NCBI GenBank assembly: GCA_029959195.1
Contig: CP114119.1
Location: 1,426,001-1,490,000 of the forward strand
Length of the DNA stretch: 64,000 bases
Direction of reading: 5' to 3'
From: Dictyophora rubrovolvata
Lineage: Eukaryota; Basidiomycota; Agaricomycetes; Phallales; Phallaceae
Shown one piece after another: positions 44,301 to 56,956 of this stretch. The notes under the pieces were generated by a model. It was not told where the DNA came from. It made no database searches and saw only the letters and a list, made by a program, of their open reading frames with translations. The translations under genes were made by a program, and so were the position numbers. The number at the start of each line of letters is the position of its first letter. Position 1 is the first letter of the stretch.

Positions 44301-46496
44301 TCACATTTTGATGTAAACCGATTTCGGCCTCGTTAATTGATCGTAGCCTGGAGACGTAAGTCTGCGATGAAACTTTCAAACATACGCCGTACTGACCAAA
44401 TTTACTGCAGCTGACTCCTCTCCCACTGTTTTTAACACCGGTCCAGCAAAGAGCTGGATCAACCGAATCGCACCTGTAAAAAAAAGGTAGCAATTCATAA
44501 AGATAAAGGGGAATCCAGAAACAGGCTCTCATACTTGTTTAAAAATACAGTTCCTGTATCAAGTTTAGATGCTATGTACTTGAAGGCTTCGACAGACTTG
44601 GGCGTTGTCCAAATGGACGCGGTTAGCCCGTAAGAAGAGTCGTTCATGAATTTGATGGCTTCGTCGTCCGAAGATACCTGGAGTAGTGCATCACATCTGT
44701 TTTCGCATTGAGGAAATTAAGTTATCTAAACCTTCATGATTCCTATCACGGGCCCAAATGTTTCTTCCTGCAAGCAAGATAAATCCTTGGAAATCAAACA
44801 GAGGCGAGTAGTATCAAACCATCATAACATCCATAGCTGCAGTCCCAGTCAGTGACATTGAAAACATCCGAAAAACCGGTCTTACAGTGGTTAACATCGA
44901 CCAACACTTGAGGCCCCACATAGGTCGATTCCCTAGAATACAAGTTTACTTATGAATATTGCTGTAAAAAAGTTGAGACTTGCTCTGTAGCGATTGGGAA
45001 ATGGTCTTGTGGAATGAGCTTTCGAGCACCTCCGGAAACTACGATCATGAAATTAGAGCTGATCCAAAGAGGCACATGATATCGCTGACCTGCATCAGCC
45101 ACTTGTTTTCTAATACGTTTTGCGGCAGCAAGACTGATAACAGGACCTAGCGTAGTTTCTGGATCGGTAGGATCACCAAGTTTGTAAGTCTAATCGAGCA
45201 TCAATAACACAATATTCACGACCTTAGTGCTAAACGAACTTTTTTCGTTAAATCCACGAATTTCTGCACAAACTTATCATATTGAGTTTCGTGGACGTAT
45301 ATTCTCTGGTGAAGAAAATGATGAATATTTAGCACTAAATTGGAACGAAACAGACACACCTCGACTGAACAACAACTTTGGCCTGAGTTAAAATATGCAC
45401 CTGACCAAGGTGATTCGTTATAAGACAGCGAGATAAAATAAGCGATGCATACCATCGACAAGTTCTGCGACTGAAAAATCAATATCCGCATCTTCTCTAA
45501 CATACGCTGGGTCTTTCCCCCCAAGCTAAATAGGTGAAGTACTCAGTTCTGGAGAAGAGCATTTCTGAAACAAATTGATAAACTTCTAGTGCGACGCCTT
45601 TAAATCCTCCCGCATTCGCAGCGGCTATCTCAACGGCTTTTCCTCCCTGGACGCTTCCCGTAAAAACAACAAAGCTCACTCGATGATTTTGAATTGCAGT
45701 AGTTGTTAGTGATGGGGACAGATGCAAAACTTGTAAGACATGCTGGGGAAGTCCCGCATCCAACCAGCACTTTGCAAATCGCTCGCCAGCCAACTTGAGT
45801 CAAATCAGAACAAAGTGAAAATAAAACAAAAATAAAGCAATACTGGTGTTTGTGGGGATGGCTTCAACATTATTGCGTTTCCTATCCCAAATTTCAGTCA
45901 ACGTCGAAGAAAGCTGAGAAGACATGTACCGGCAACTAATGCGGGAAGAACGGTATTGATGGTAACAAGGAACGGGTAGTTCCACGGTACAATCTATATG
46001 CTCATTACTTGACAGTCGACAACGTTGATTCCTATTGCCCAAGAGCTTACGGTCAAAATTACACCATGTGGAACACGCTCAATGTAACGTTCATTGTAGG
46101 AATTATCATAATCGGGAATAACCAGGGTTTTTAATGACTCTTCGGCAATGCTCAATAGGTAGTCTGCTCGTTTCAACATTGTGTTGCATTCGCCTTGGCA
46201 GTATCTGATAGGACGGCCGACTTGCAGACTCAATTCAGAAGAGATCTCCGAGATCTGACTGCGAAATATGCTCTACATATGCAAGGTGTATCTTGCTGAT
46301 TTACGAGAATCGGGTTCATACATACCGTGAATTTATGGGCCGTTGCGATCCGGTCTTGGAGAGGAACATGTCGCCATGCTTTCTGCGCCTGGTACGCGTG
46401 GTTAATGGCTTCAGATAATTGGCTTTCAGAAGGGTACTGTCTAGTAACTAATGGAGATTGTGAGTGTGGCGCTATGGTTGTCTGCGATGTAGTCAT
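44301..46496 (-). CDS. Aldehyde dehydrogenase family protein
   Basis: This is an NAD(P)+-dependent aldehyde dehydrogenase. Blocks across about ten exons: LSEAINHAYQAQKAWRHVPL, ELSLQVGRPIRYCQGE, IVPWNYPFLVTINTVLPALV, NAIMLKPSPQTP, VVFTGSVQGGKAVE, ALELGGKDPAYV, the catalytic cysteine in YFNSGQSCCSVE, IYVHETQYDKFVQKFVDL, EETFGPVIGIMKV, SSYGLTASIWTT, RCDSVDPALCWTGVKNSGRG. A final intron (donor GTCAGT) joins SKFG to YDQLTRPKSVYIKM, so the stop is at 44301. The GQSCC and DPALxWTGxKxSGRG signatures recall fungal ALDHs of the Msc7/YMR-type branch rather than succinate-semialdehyde dehydrogenases. The substrate is not assignable. Confidence 0.9.
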
Positions 46497-46639
46497 TTCG
46501 TTATAAAATCGCCTCTAAATGACAATATTAGCGATTAACTGAAAGTCTGAAACACAAGTTGAGGATGTGACTATATGTAGCTTATGTAAGGTTTATCCAT
46601 CGCTTTTCTTTTTCCCGCTTTTGTTCATTCGTCCCAGAT

Positions 46640-46990
46640 ATGACTGTTCGACTACGTATGTCGATACATGGAAAACGGAATAATCGCATCTTTCATATGG
46701 TCGCCGTTGATATGCGAAAACGAAGGGACGCTCGACCCATTGAGTTGCTTGGTACATATCGACCCGCGCTGAAACCCGGTGAAACTGAAAAGCGAGTAGA
46801 ATGGAGCGTTGAGAGAATCAAATACTGGCTTAATGTTGGGGCTCAGCCAAGCAAAACTGTTGAGCGTTTACTCACACTGGTAAGCTCTTCTTAGGTATTT
46901 TCTTGAAAAGAGATGAATCTAAACGCAATCTTTGCAAATTTCAAGGGCGGAATTACGCCGTCCGAACAGACAGCTACATCAACGACATGA
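46640..46990 (+). CDS. MRPS16: Mitochondrial small-ribosomal-subunit protein bS16m
   Basis: Two exons (46640-46879 and 46946-46990) give 94 residues, normal for S16. The sequence VRLRMSIHGKRNNRIFHMVA, then VDMRKRRDARPIELLGTYRP, ERIKYWLNVGAQPSKTVERLLTL matches bacterial-type S16 closely (GKRNNR, PIE-LG-Y, WL--GAQPS-TV--LL). The tail GGITPSEQTATSTT comes from the second exon. No long presequence is needed, as in other fungi. It is divergent from the aldehyde dehydrogenase (143 bp) and convergent with the M16 protease (52 bp between stops). Confidence 0.95.
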
Positions 46991-47042
46991 TCACATCAAA
47001 TTCAGTATTACCACTATTCTAATATCATGTATTCTAATGCAG

Positions 47043-50000
47043 CTATCTACTCTCATCATCGGTCATAGAGGTGTCACTCTCACTGCACGAATCGCCATCA
47101 GTTACATCCGTCAATAGCTCCTGTCTCTCCACTTGAAACCCAACAGATTCTAATCCTTGAACGATCTCCTCCAATTTAGAGGGTCCACACGCGACGGCTG
47201 CAAAAGACTGTTGCGGGTCAAATGCTGGCAAGACATATTTTTGTATACACCGGACGACGTCTTGTACGGTTACATTTTGATATTTTGCCAACAAATCAGT
47301 CGTGTGTGTAGCTGGAACCTCTCTTAAGGTTTCATTTCCAAATGCAGTCAAAGCCTTTTCCCAATTAAAGTTTTGAATACATTGAAATATAAAAACGACT
47401 CACGGCTTTGCCGGGTGTGGAAACTCTTTTAGCAACGGCGTAAACAATTGCGCTTTTACAAGAATCCAATATGGACTTCTCCAGAGTTAGCTAAAAAAAA
47501 AATGATTAATATCATGTCTAGATACCACGTCGAATTTCTTACACGTTCTTCTGCCAATTCATGAACGACTTTCTTAGCCTCCTGGTAAGCTCGGAAGGGA
47601 TTCGAGCTCTGTCAATGAATTAGATATTGGAAATAACAAGAGACAGTGTTAACACACTCTGTATGTTGAGTAGCTTAAAGATCCAGCTTCGAGATCTAGA
47701 ACAATATATGCCGAATATGCTAACCCGGCACCACGAATAACTTGCCAAAGGAATCCTTCGGTTGCGTTAAGAACTTCCAAAGTCACCCTCAAAGCTGGGA
47801 AATCAGGATGATCGAATCCTCTGATTGTTTTTGTCGAATGAATGGTGTATGCGCTTTCGATTGATGGAAGACTCATAACAAAAACCTATTTCGACTTAAA
47901 GCGAAGAATTAAAACGAGTGAAATTGCATAAATTACCTGTTTCCCTGGGTTAAGACCTAGTGGACTGAGAGTATCATAGGTGGACGGGACAGGATCTAAA
48001 TTCGGGCACTAAGACCCGAGGTTAAATATTGATTGACTATACGGAATTTAAACTTGCATTGTAGGAAGGGAACGCTCTCAGCCATGAGCCTTTAGGCTTA
48101 GGTTGCGCAAGGACATTTCCTGTGACACCGAAACGTGAACCTGACGACTGGGTTACTGAATAGCTGGTCAGAAGACATGCATGCAGAATTTCAAGAAACT
48201 AGGTTCGTACGGGACTTCCGGAAAGTTTCAAGGTCCTGAATGACAGTCTCAGGAGTTGATTCCAGTCGTTCGCAGAGACCAGGAACAAATTCTAGTTGAT
48301 CAATAATAGAAGCTGCTTGTACCGTGGATGACGACGAGTATAGCATGCGTCCGAAAAGCGAATTGACAACTGTGTTCCCATCCCTCTTTAATTCTGGAAG
48401 TGACTGTCGGACTTTCGCTGCCGTAATCTTGATCCTTTAAATGCCAGTTAGTCGCTTGGAATATCACGAATCCGGGCCGAGGATATGGAAGTTCTTACCG
48501 ATCTTTATCAAATATACTGCCGTATATCAAATCATGTAACCATTGTAATGCAATATCGTATTTGGATGCCTCGACTTTGATACTGATTCTAATGTATTGC
48601 GAGAAATATCCGTCGAGACCAAGACTAACTTCGTACGACACGGTTTCGTCCTCCAGGCGGTTAATGACATCTTCGTGAGATAATGTTTCCCTTGTGATGT
48701 GCGATTTTAATGGAAGAGAAAAGAAGGAACTCATGTAAATGGCGATATAACTTGAAGCCGATTCAGACTCAGAGTTTAAAATCAGCATGAAACCTACGCT
48801 CTCAAATGGTCTGGAACGTCCTTTGTTGACAGGAAGCAATGAACGGTAACGAAGTCCGACTAGTCCAAGACATGAATGAACTGAGAACCATATCAATGCT
48901 TGTACATTACCTTAACATGAGAGTATTCTATATAATAAGGTGGTATAGCCGGATCGCCAGACAAGTGTTTATAAAGTTCCGCATTGGCTACGGATTTGCC
49001 CCCGTTGCGTAGTTGACCATCCGTAGAAATGATGGATTGAACAGGAATCCAGGATATATTTTGGATGCTGGGGAGGGGAAAAGAATTGAAGTACTCTTCA
49101 GGTATAGACCGTCCGTTGTAAGTCTGAGCTTCTTCCAACTGTTTAGCTCGGTTCGCTAGTCCTTCAGTCCCGAGCTCGGCAACCTGTTTTGCAATGCGTT
49201 CTTTCTCTTTCGCCTCTAGCTCCTCAGCCAGTCTGGCTGAAGGTTTTCCATATACGGCTGCATACTTTGGAGTAACAAAATATCTGTGGTCAATCTGGTG
49301 AGATGGCAAGTAATCCTGCTGTTAATAGAGGGGCCTACGTTCGCAACAAGTTATTCCACTGATCTGTGGACCACGAAGCTAACTCATTGTAATGGTGTTG
49401 TTCATTTGAGGCGGCCGGTAGGTCCCCCCCGTCTTGAGATGCATACAAAAAATCATATATGGCAACAGTCGAGAATACATCGCCACCAGAAGATTCAATG
49501 CGACTGAGAAACTACGTAGAATCAAATTTGTCAAAAAGTCATAATGTTTACAATTCATAAGAAGTGAGAGCTTACTTGACGTCTTTCGCGCTCAATCACA
49601 GCCCGCATGCGAACCATATCGACCCCTTCAGAGGCAATTCGTTCTAGGGCCGCACGGAGTTTAAGGTCGAATTCAGAAAGACGGACCGTCGAAACTGAGG
49701 AGGCATATATCTCCAAGTCACAGAATCCCACTTTAGTATTTTCTGCGATTGAGATGTCCGTGCTAACAACACCTTAAATAAATCAGAAAGAAAGGACTAT
49801 GCGGAAATCCTTACCAAATTGGAGCAGATGTTTCTATAAACTCTTTGTTGAGAGGAGCTACGGGGGATGAAGTCAAATAAGAAGACAAAACCTCAAGGGC
49901 CTAAAGATATGAGTTCAAATTGGATTCTGCATTTGAGAGCTTTACCCACCGTTCCCGTTAAGAAATCCAAGGGATCTGAACTAGGCATGGAGAGATGAAC

Positions 50001-51236
50001 TTCCCCAGCAGTCTCATCATCTTCGGGAAATTCTACTTCTTCTCTTTTTATGTCTGTCAAACGGATACGATGTGCAGTTGGTGTTTCTACGAAGGGCCGT
50101 TTCCAATCCTTTGGCTTGTGGGCAGTATGCTTGATAATGGATGATTCTACTTGATCTTGGAGAACTTGGAGCAGAGATTGTTGAGAAACGCCTCCGCAAA
50201 TGATTAGACACAAATTGTAGGGAACATAATATTTCCGATGATAATCACGAACTAAACATGAAATATTATTAGACCGAATAGCATAGATAAATAAACCGGA
50301 CCGACTTTGTTGAACTGTAAGGGTACGTAGAGCCTCCATCAAACCTCCGGTCTCACTCCGATATGCACTCCCTGGGGGATTAACAAGGCGGGCCATACTG
50401 TCCATCAATTTCAATTACTTTTGAAGCCATCCATAAGATAACCCTTACCTCAACGACATCAGATCTCCCGGGGTATTTTCCCGTCCTTGCATTTCGCTGT
50501 ATACTACGCCGGAATTTTGGCCTTTACCATCGATGTGATGCACCTATAAATCGTCAATTTGTGAAGGCGGATGGGATAATACAAATGGACGTGCTTCTGT
50601 GAGAAAAGCGTGGTGAGATATAGTCGGATATAATATATGGTCTACATAGACGGGTAAGAGTTGAAGAAAACCATCTTGACCAGCAGTTTCTATTGTATAG
50701 CAAGTGTGATCAGTGTCCGTCCATGCATTTCTAGACGGCAACTGTTTATTAAGGAAAAATAGGCCAGAAAAGAAATGAATACGTACGTCCCTTCAGAAAA
50801 TGCCCGATTAGCCAGATTATCAAGAACGCCTTTGTATGGATAATTTTCTGAGCCCATAAAAACCAGACTTCAGAGGAGTATTTTAGAAGTGAATGAATGA
50901 GGCGAACAATAAAAACGTACTGTTCCAGGGTATGGGGGCAACCGCTGTCGTCAAATACTTCGCAGTTTTAGAGTCTCTCAATGCAGCGAAAAACACGCCT
51001 ACTTTCTGTTGGTATAACGAAATATCCCTTTACCAGGGGAGCTAATATCTACGTTCGACACAAACCATGCCTAATCGGGATGACAGATATCACGACTCGC
51101 CTTGGTAATCGATATGGAGAACACTGAGGCCAGTTACTCTACTTTTCCATTTGTACAAAGTAATATCACGAATGCCGAGGGGGTGCTTTTTGAGGAGATC
51201 AAAATTGCCGAAGGAGGTATTGTTGAAAGGTGGCAT
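47043..51236 (-). CDS. M16C-type zinc metalloprotease (yeast YOL098C-like)
   Basis: This is a large pitrilysin-family protease of the yeast YOL098C type, related to presequence protease but without an obvious transit peptide. From Met 51236: MPPFNNTSFGNFDLLKKH, WKSRVTGLSVLHIDYQ, VVTEIFDDSGCPHTLEH. The inverted zinc motif HxxEH is intact, with its last His codon split by an intron at 50920/50921. Then come NLANRAFSEGTNAWTDTDHT, CYTIETAGQDGFLQLLPVYV, GKGQNSGVVYSEMQGREN, and later VEFPEDDETAGEVHLS. The C-terminal part reads VTVQDVVRCIQKYVLPAFDP and ends in an acidic tail. About 13-15 introns, approximate. An in-frame Met upstream at 51437 belongs to a leader I consider untranslated. Confidence 0.85.
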
Positions 51237-51476
51237 ATTGTGCTTCAAGCTCAGTAGGCCACCGGAACGTGCAAGAGAATATCGTCTATCAAATCGTCGA
51301 AGGATCTTGTCAAAATGAATTGCCGTTGAGCTTCCAAAGCTCCTCATAGACTTCGTCGAGTTGAGGGCAGAAATTTGAAGACTCGCAGAATCTACTTGTT
51401 TAGTAATCATCATTGGCAATACTACAGTCCCGGATCTCATGTCTAGAACATCCATGACTTTCTCAATATAATAATA

Positions 51477-53291
51477 ATGGGTCTTGATGAAGATTTCGAT
51501 TATCGAGAAGAATGGGAAGCACTTCAAGTAAGAATTTCGGTACTAGCGTAACTTATGATAGCTTCTACTGGGTCATCGGTGTCTACAGGTAACTTACCCT
51601 GAGCTAAACCTTCCCAACGAACCACCGCATAAAGGGATCAGCTTTCAATTACGGATTCAAGTCGGCTTAAACAGAGATTATGTTATAAAAGTATCGGAAG
51701 ATGATGGCGGTGATGCTCATTCAGAATCAAACGAGTCCATCCAAATTTCATATCTGCCACCAATTCATATGAACCTGCTTCTACCACCATTATATCCCCA
51801 TGAACAGCCTCCACAGATCGTCTCTTTGTCGTCTATGCATGATTGGCTTCCAGATCCTTTATTGCAGAAATTAACCGACGACCTCCAGGAAATCTGGGAT
51901 CGAGAGAGGAGCATCGTTCTCGCCCTTTGGTTAGACCATATCCGAGACGGGGAAGTATTGTTGAAATCTCTGGGGATTTTATTTGATGAGACAATACGGT
52001 AAGTTGTCCTTACAGTCTGTGATGTATGCCCGAGATAAAACCAACCTTACGAAACTCAGCATTCCGAATGGCTCTACTTTAGTAGGGAATGATTTCGCGC
52101 ACACCCTTCAACAATATGATTATGTTGCCAAAGAGATACATTTCAACAATACCAAGTATCGTTGTCCTGTGTGTTTTGATCGTTTACAAGGCGTCGAATG
52201 CGTTTCTCTCACCTACTGCGAGCATATCGCTTGTAAAGGATGTCTCAAGGATGGATGGAGCCTTTATATATCGGAGGGTCGTTCAGAACTAGTCGGATGC
52301 CCAGATCCTCAATGTGTGAAATCAAAGAGACTGGCTTCAATGCAAGATGTTCAGACTGTACTTTCTCCAGAGGAGGTCGCTCGATGGCTATGGTTGATAC
52401 GCAAGAAAGAGACCGAAAAGGGTGCGTGTTGAACTGCTCGCCTGAGCCTAACGGTCGCTCGATTTGTACCTACTACCTACCATGATCGTAGATCCAACAA
52501 TTGTATTCTGTCCTCAAGTATCATGTCAACAACCAGTGAAGAAAGAACCTCCCCTGGAAGAAGGAAGAAGTCCAGAATGGGAAAGACTACGGACCTGCGA
52601 GTGCGGGTTCACGTTTTGTGTCTATTGTCGTCGGACATGGCATGGTCCCCATCTACCCTGTCCACTTCCTACTTATGCAGATTTTGTTCAAAAATACGCT
52701 GAACTTCCACAGGGATCCCCGGAGAAACTGGCTCTCGAAATTCGCCATGGTCAAAGTAACCTTGCTAAGCTCGTAGCTAAGTATCGAGAAGATCAGCTCA
52801 ACCGTGCTTGGTTGGAGCGTCAGACAATGGTGTACGCATTCAACTCTTGAACTATCCCAAATCTCTAATACTGATGCGTACTTCATTTCATCGGTACAGG
52901 TGCCCTGGTTGTCAGGTTCGAGTTGTAAGTATTTAGGCTTCAAATTGCCTGCCCCTATGAGCGACTCTTAATACTTTTCAAAGGAAAAGAATATGGGATG
53001 CAACCATGTAGACACTATTCATAATGACTTGTGTATATTACGTAGTTTCAGAATCTCACTCGTCTTAGATGAAATGCACCAAATGCGGGTAAGTGATGAT
53101 ATTGTAGGATTTCATCCCGCACTTATATGTACCTTTCAAGACAACACTTCTGCTACCGCTGTGGCTCTAAAATCAAGGCGAAAGATCCATATACGCATTT
53201 TAGCACGAGGGGTTCCCCTTGTTATTCGAAACTCTTCGAAGGAGTTCAACAGGATGATGATGTATGGATCAATGTAGAAAATTTGGAATGA
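51477..53291 (+). CDS. RING-between-RING E3 ubiquitin ligase (RNF14/ITT1-like)
   Basis: The start MGLDEDFDYREEWEALQ opens an RWD domain (YPELNLPNE...SFQLRIQVGLNRDYVIKV, HMNLLLPPLYPHEQPPQI), as in RNF14 and yeast Itt1. RING1 reads CPVCFDRLQGVECVSLTYCE, HIACKGCLKDGW, then the IBR region FCPQVSCQQPV, CECGFTFCVYCRRTWHGPHL. RING2 is rebuilt from three short exons: CPGCQVRVE | KNMGCNHM | KCTKCG | QHFCYRCG, with the catalytic Cys in GCNHM that forms the E3-ubiquitin thioester. The C-terminus DPYTHFSTRGVPCYSKLFEG and an acidic end stop at 53291. Mammalian RNF14 works on stalled ribosomes and in transcription; the role here is inferred. It is convergent with UTP4, 52 bp between stops. Confidence 0.9.
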
Positions 53292-53343
53292 CCGAGTGTC
53301 TATTTGTTGGATATGTTGACATTACAGTAATTCGTAACAATGG

Positions 53344-56159
53344 CTATGTACCATATTTAGGCTTGTAATATGCCGGGGGAAGGGAACTTAGGAGATCCAT
53401 CAACGGGCGTTCTACGACCAGGAGTTCACCCGGACCAATAAAACCAACAAGAAGCAATGGGCGATACTTCCGGATTATACGAAGATCTTCCCCTTGATTT
53501 CCAGACTGCTGCAGAGCGTTGATGTCTTTGTTCAGGGAAAGTTGCATGCTTTCTCGTCGGCGCTTTTTGGAGGTCTTATGATTATAGGAGGTCCCTAACC
53601 TGACTTTACAAATCCAACTGTTTCCCCATAAAACAACACATCTGCCTTCCTTTCCGTTGTTCATATCTGCTTGAGTATCGAAGGTCACCCCAATGATGGG
53701 CTCTTGCAGGGCTTCTAGAGCAGCATTCCCCTCCAAGTTTGTAGACCAATAAGGAAACTCCCGAGCCTCTACATCAAAAACTTGGAATGTATTATTGGCC
53801 AGGGCAATTACAAGTAGTGATGAGTCGAGAGGGTCGAATGCGATGCTCACGACTGGGTGGGGAAACGATGGTAAGGCACAGTGGTGCTACGAGAAACGCC
53901 TTTTTTTTAAGGATTATCCACACACTTTGCATCATAAAACACTTACTTGAAGAGAGTCCAAGTTGAAAATATGAATTCGATGAAGATCATCACTTGAAGC
54001 CAACCACTGTCCATCAATACTTGTTGCTAAAGCTATAAGGGCGGTACACTTCTGACGTAGATACGCGAGTTGAGCGAGTGACGGGTGGTCATTTTTCTGG
54101 TCCGAAGCGCTATCAGCATCTTCTGCAATTACGATATCTTGCATACGATGTTGCTCAAAGCACCGCAAAAGCCGAGGTGTGCTATTTCCTGGATCCAGAT
54201 CGACCACATACAGCTTAGAAGAAGACCATGCACCCCCGACAACCAATTTTAGATTATCATCGCTAAAACATAACGACGTGGCGCCCATATTGGCCAGTTC
54301 AAGTTCGCCGTGAAGAGCGACTGACTTGGGTTTTAAAACACCCTGTACGAAAGAGTGAGTGAGGACACGTCGAATATATAGGACTCATGTTCACCTTATG
54401 ATCGATTAACCGAAACAACTTTAATTCGCTAAGACTTGAGACCGCTATCCAAGCACCGTCATTAGATATTGCACTAGCAACTAGGTTGTTCTTGAACTGT
54501 AGCTCCATTTCAAGTATTTCTTCCCAGTCATTTTGATGATCAGATTCTTCATTGGTCCCGTTTTCTTGTGTCGAGGTTATATTAAATCTCCATAAGGTAA
54601 GGGAATTGGAGCGTCTGCAAAGAATCAATTTTGCCTGGCGAGCCAGTTGAATCGGATTAGAAAAACTTGTTTTATAGGGAAGTCGTTCGTATGTTAAATT
54701 TTCGAGGGAAAAAGATCTGGACGATTTTTCAGTCGGTCCGGAAATAGGGCATATTACAAGAGACATATCCAAGCCACCAGATGCTAGGAACGTCTTAGTT
54801 GACGAAGGCGATAGGTTGGAAGGCACAGGTGCATAGGAAGGCCATGCACCGATCGTCCTCACGTCATGACAATGAACACGTCTCGAGCCAGTGTTGACCC
54901 ATTTATGAATGAATGACTTTGTCCGCGAATTCTCTATGCGAACTTTAGAAAACTGACAAATTTTTTGATCCACGCCGGAGGAGTAAATAGTATTTCCGTC
55001 CTGAAAAAAAGGTAAACATACGCAAATTGCACGGGGCCGCAGAGCAAGGATACAAACCTGACCAACTGTCAAGCAGAGAACATCCGCACCATGAACGATG
55101 AAGGAATGTAACTGTGTGCCAGTGAGGGAATCCCAAAATTTGACATTCCCTAAAGAATCACCAGATGCAAAGGTTCCATCACTGAACAGGAGATAGGTTA
55201 AAAAAACGAAAGAGAAAATGAAAGGAAGATAACGCACGCAAGAACCGAAATCGCCCATACTAAAGTTCTTTCGCCTCTTATTTTATCTAAGGTCATTCGT
55301 TCTAGAGATCTTCCCGACTGTACATCGAACTTTCGGATACTGCTATCAGAGCAACCTGCGAGAATGAATGAGTCTTGCCAGGTCTCGGTTTCGTCCTTAT
55401 CTTCGTCATCACTATTTTCTGCATTGCTTCCACCTTTAGCGTTTTCCTGGCGTTGTCGGATAATAGGGGGACCCCAGGCTAAGGATAATAACCTTGTTTT
55501 AACACGATCTAGGCGACGCCAATGAACCAATTCATCGTTTTCTACGGAGACAATCCGAATAGAGCCATCTTCGCAACCTAATGCAAGATGTGTGGACGCA
55601 GGATTCATAGCCATTGACCAGATGGAGCCTCCTTGAGAAGACAAGGATTGCTTGTGGCTTCAGCGAGAAAATAAAACGAGAAGCATATGTGAGCTTACTC
55701 GAGGTAAACTGGTAGAAAGATCCCATTCAATAACTTCATTAGTACCCCCTGAGCTAAATAACCGGTATTTTTGAAGCCCAGTATTTTTAGGGGCATGAAC
55801 TTTTAATGAAAATGCCAGTGCATCTACTTTTGAGGCTATAGAGCCAGACAGAATCTATAGCATTGTTCGATGTTTGAGTAATGGCGAGACAGAAGTGGAA
55901 CAGAAGATGTATGGAATACCATGCGCAAAGACCAAGTGGACTTGCGATTCAAATTTGAAGCCGACCAAGTGTGTATTTCGATGTTACCATTGAGGCGACC
56001 CACGGCCAGGAAATTAACCTCAGAATCGAATTTTTCGGAAGACGATGAACTTTCATCATAGTTTTTGACAGAGGAAAACGGAGGAAAGGCAAGAGCAGTA
56101 ATTGGAGTTGGCGTGTAGTCTATAAATCTACATCTATGGGTAAGAACTGCAGACGACAT
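53344..56159 (-). CDS. UTP4: U3 snoRNP/t-UTP protein UTP4 (Cirhin), WD40
   Basis: UTP4 is a WD40 subunit of the t-UTP (UTP-A) complex, which binds nascent pre-rRNA in the nucleolus. Start 56159 reads MSSAVLTHRCRFIDYTPTPI, typical of the family's RCRFxxYxPxxI opening, then LAVGRLNGNIEIHTW. Propeller blades follow: GGSIWSMAMNPASTHLALGC, EDGSIRIVSVENDELVHWRR, FASGDSLGNVKFWDSLTGTQ, NTIYSSGVDQKICQF. The second propeller includes LAGGLDMSLVICPI-like and DGQWLASSDDLHRIHIF. The C-terminus LLSSLPPAYYKPKYGT matches the conserved UTP4 end (PPAxxxxxxGT). Six or so introns. The upstream 797 bp separates it from a divergent dehydrogenase gene. Confidence 0.9.
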
Positions 56160-56956
56160 GGACTTTACAATTTTTTGCCGCTTAGTAAGCCCAGTTACCT
56201 GTTGGACGTCACACTCGCTCAGAAACTGTCTTAACTGTCATCTTTCATTGATCATCGATCATCTCTCAGCTGCTTCGCTACGAAGATGTTAAATATTTCC
56301 ACAGTGGTCGTGTACAAGAATTGAATAAAATGTTCCAGTGACCATGCTCATTAACAGCGTGCTTTGATATACACGCACGAAATGGACGTCAGCGCAGCAA
56401 CATTGAATCAAGTTTGAAAGACTCCAATCCTGTGTGGTACATTACTAAATGCCGTGCACATGCTAGAAAAGTGCTAACTTTCCTTGTAACTGATCAGTGA
56501 TGCATTGAAGAGTTTTCACACGGCAACCTGAGTAAGTCTGGTCAGAAACTTTTGATACTATGTAAGAGTTTGGTAAGAGTCGGTCGCTGGACCGTAAGTG
56601 TACTAGTACTAACGGATTATCTAGACTGATTGGAGTGTCACGGTTATTGGTGCTCAGATCTGGCATTTCGAGCTTGAATTTATTTCAAACCTGATAAAAT
56701 TAAATCAGGCCATTTTCAGTTATATCCTTAATTTAGCAGTCTTCTAGTCTTTCGAAGTCGATGAGATTTGTAGTAACTTCGGTTAGATCAAACAGCGGCT
56801 TTGTGATTGGACGTTTAAAAATGTCCCACTCTCGGAGCAACAAAATTGTATACATAGTCCCTATTCCTTTGCGCAGTCATTCGCTCGTCCTGTATTACTA
56901 GTGTATAGTACGTGCGGGTTTTCTTTGCTTATTCGTTGTCAATATTGTATACCTTA
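56160..56956. promoter_or_regulatory. Divergent spacer between UTP4 and dehydrogenase genes
   Basis: This is 797 bp of non-coding DNA with AT-rich stretches near 56690-56740. A 67-codon minus-strand frame at 56463-56666 has no recognisable features. I see no clear named promoter element beyond weak TATA-like runs near 56810-56855. Confidence 0.45.

Noticed and set aside
56463-56666. 67-codon minus-strand frame upstream of UTP4
   Set aside because: No family resemblance and no plausible joining exons; it lies in a promoter region.
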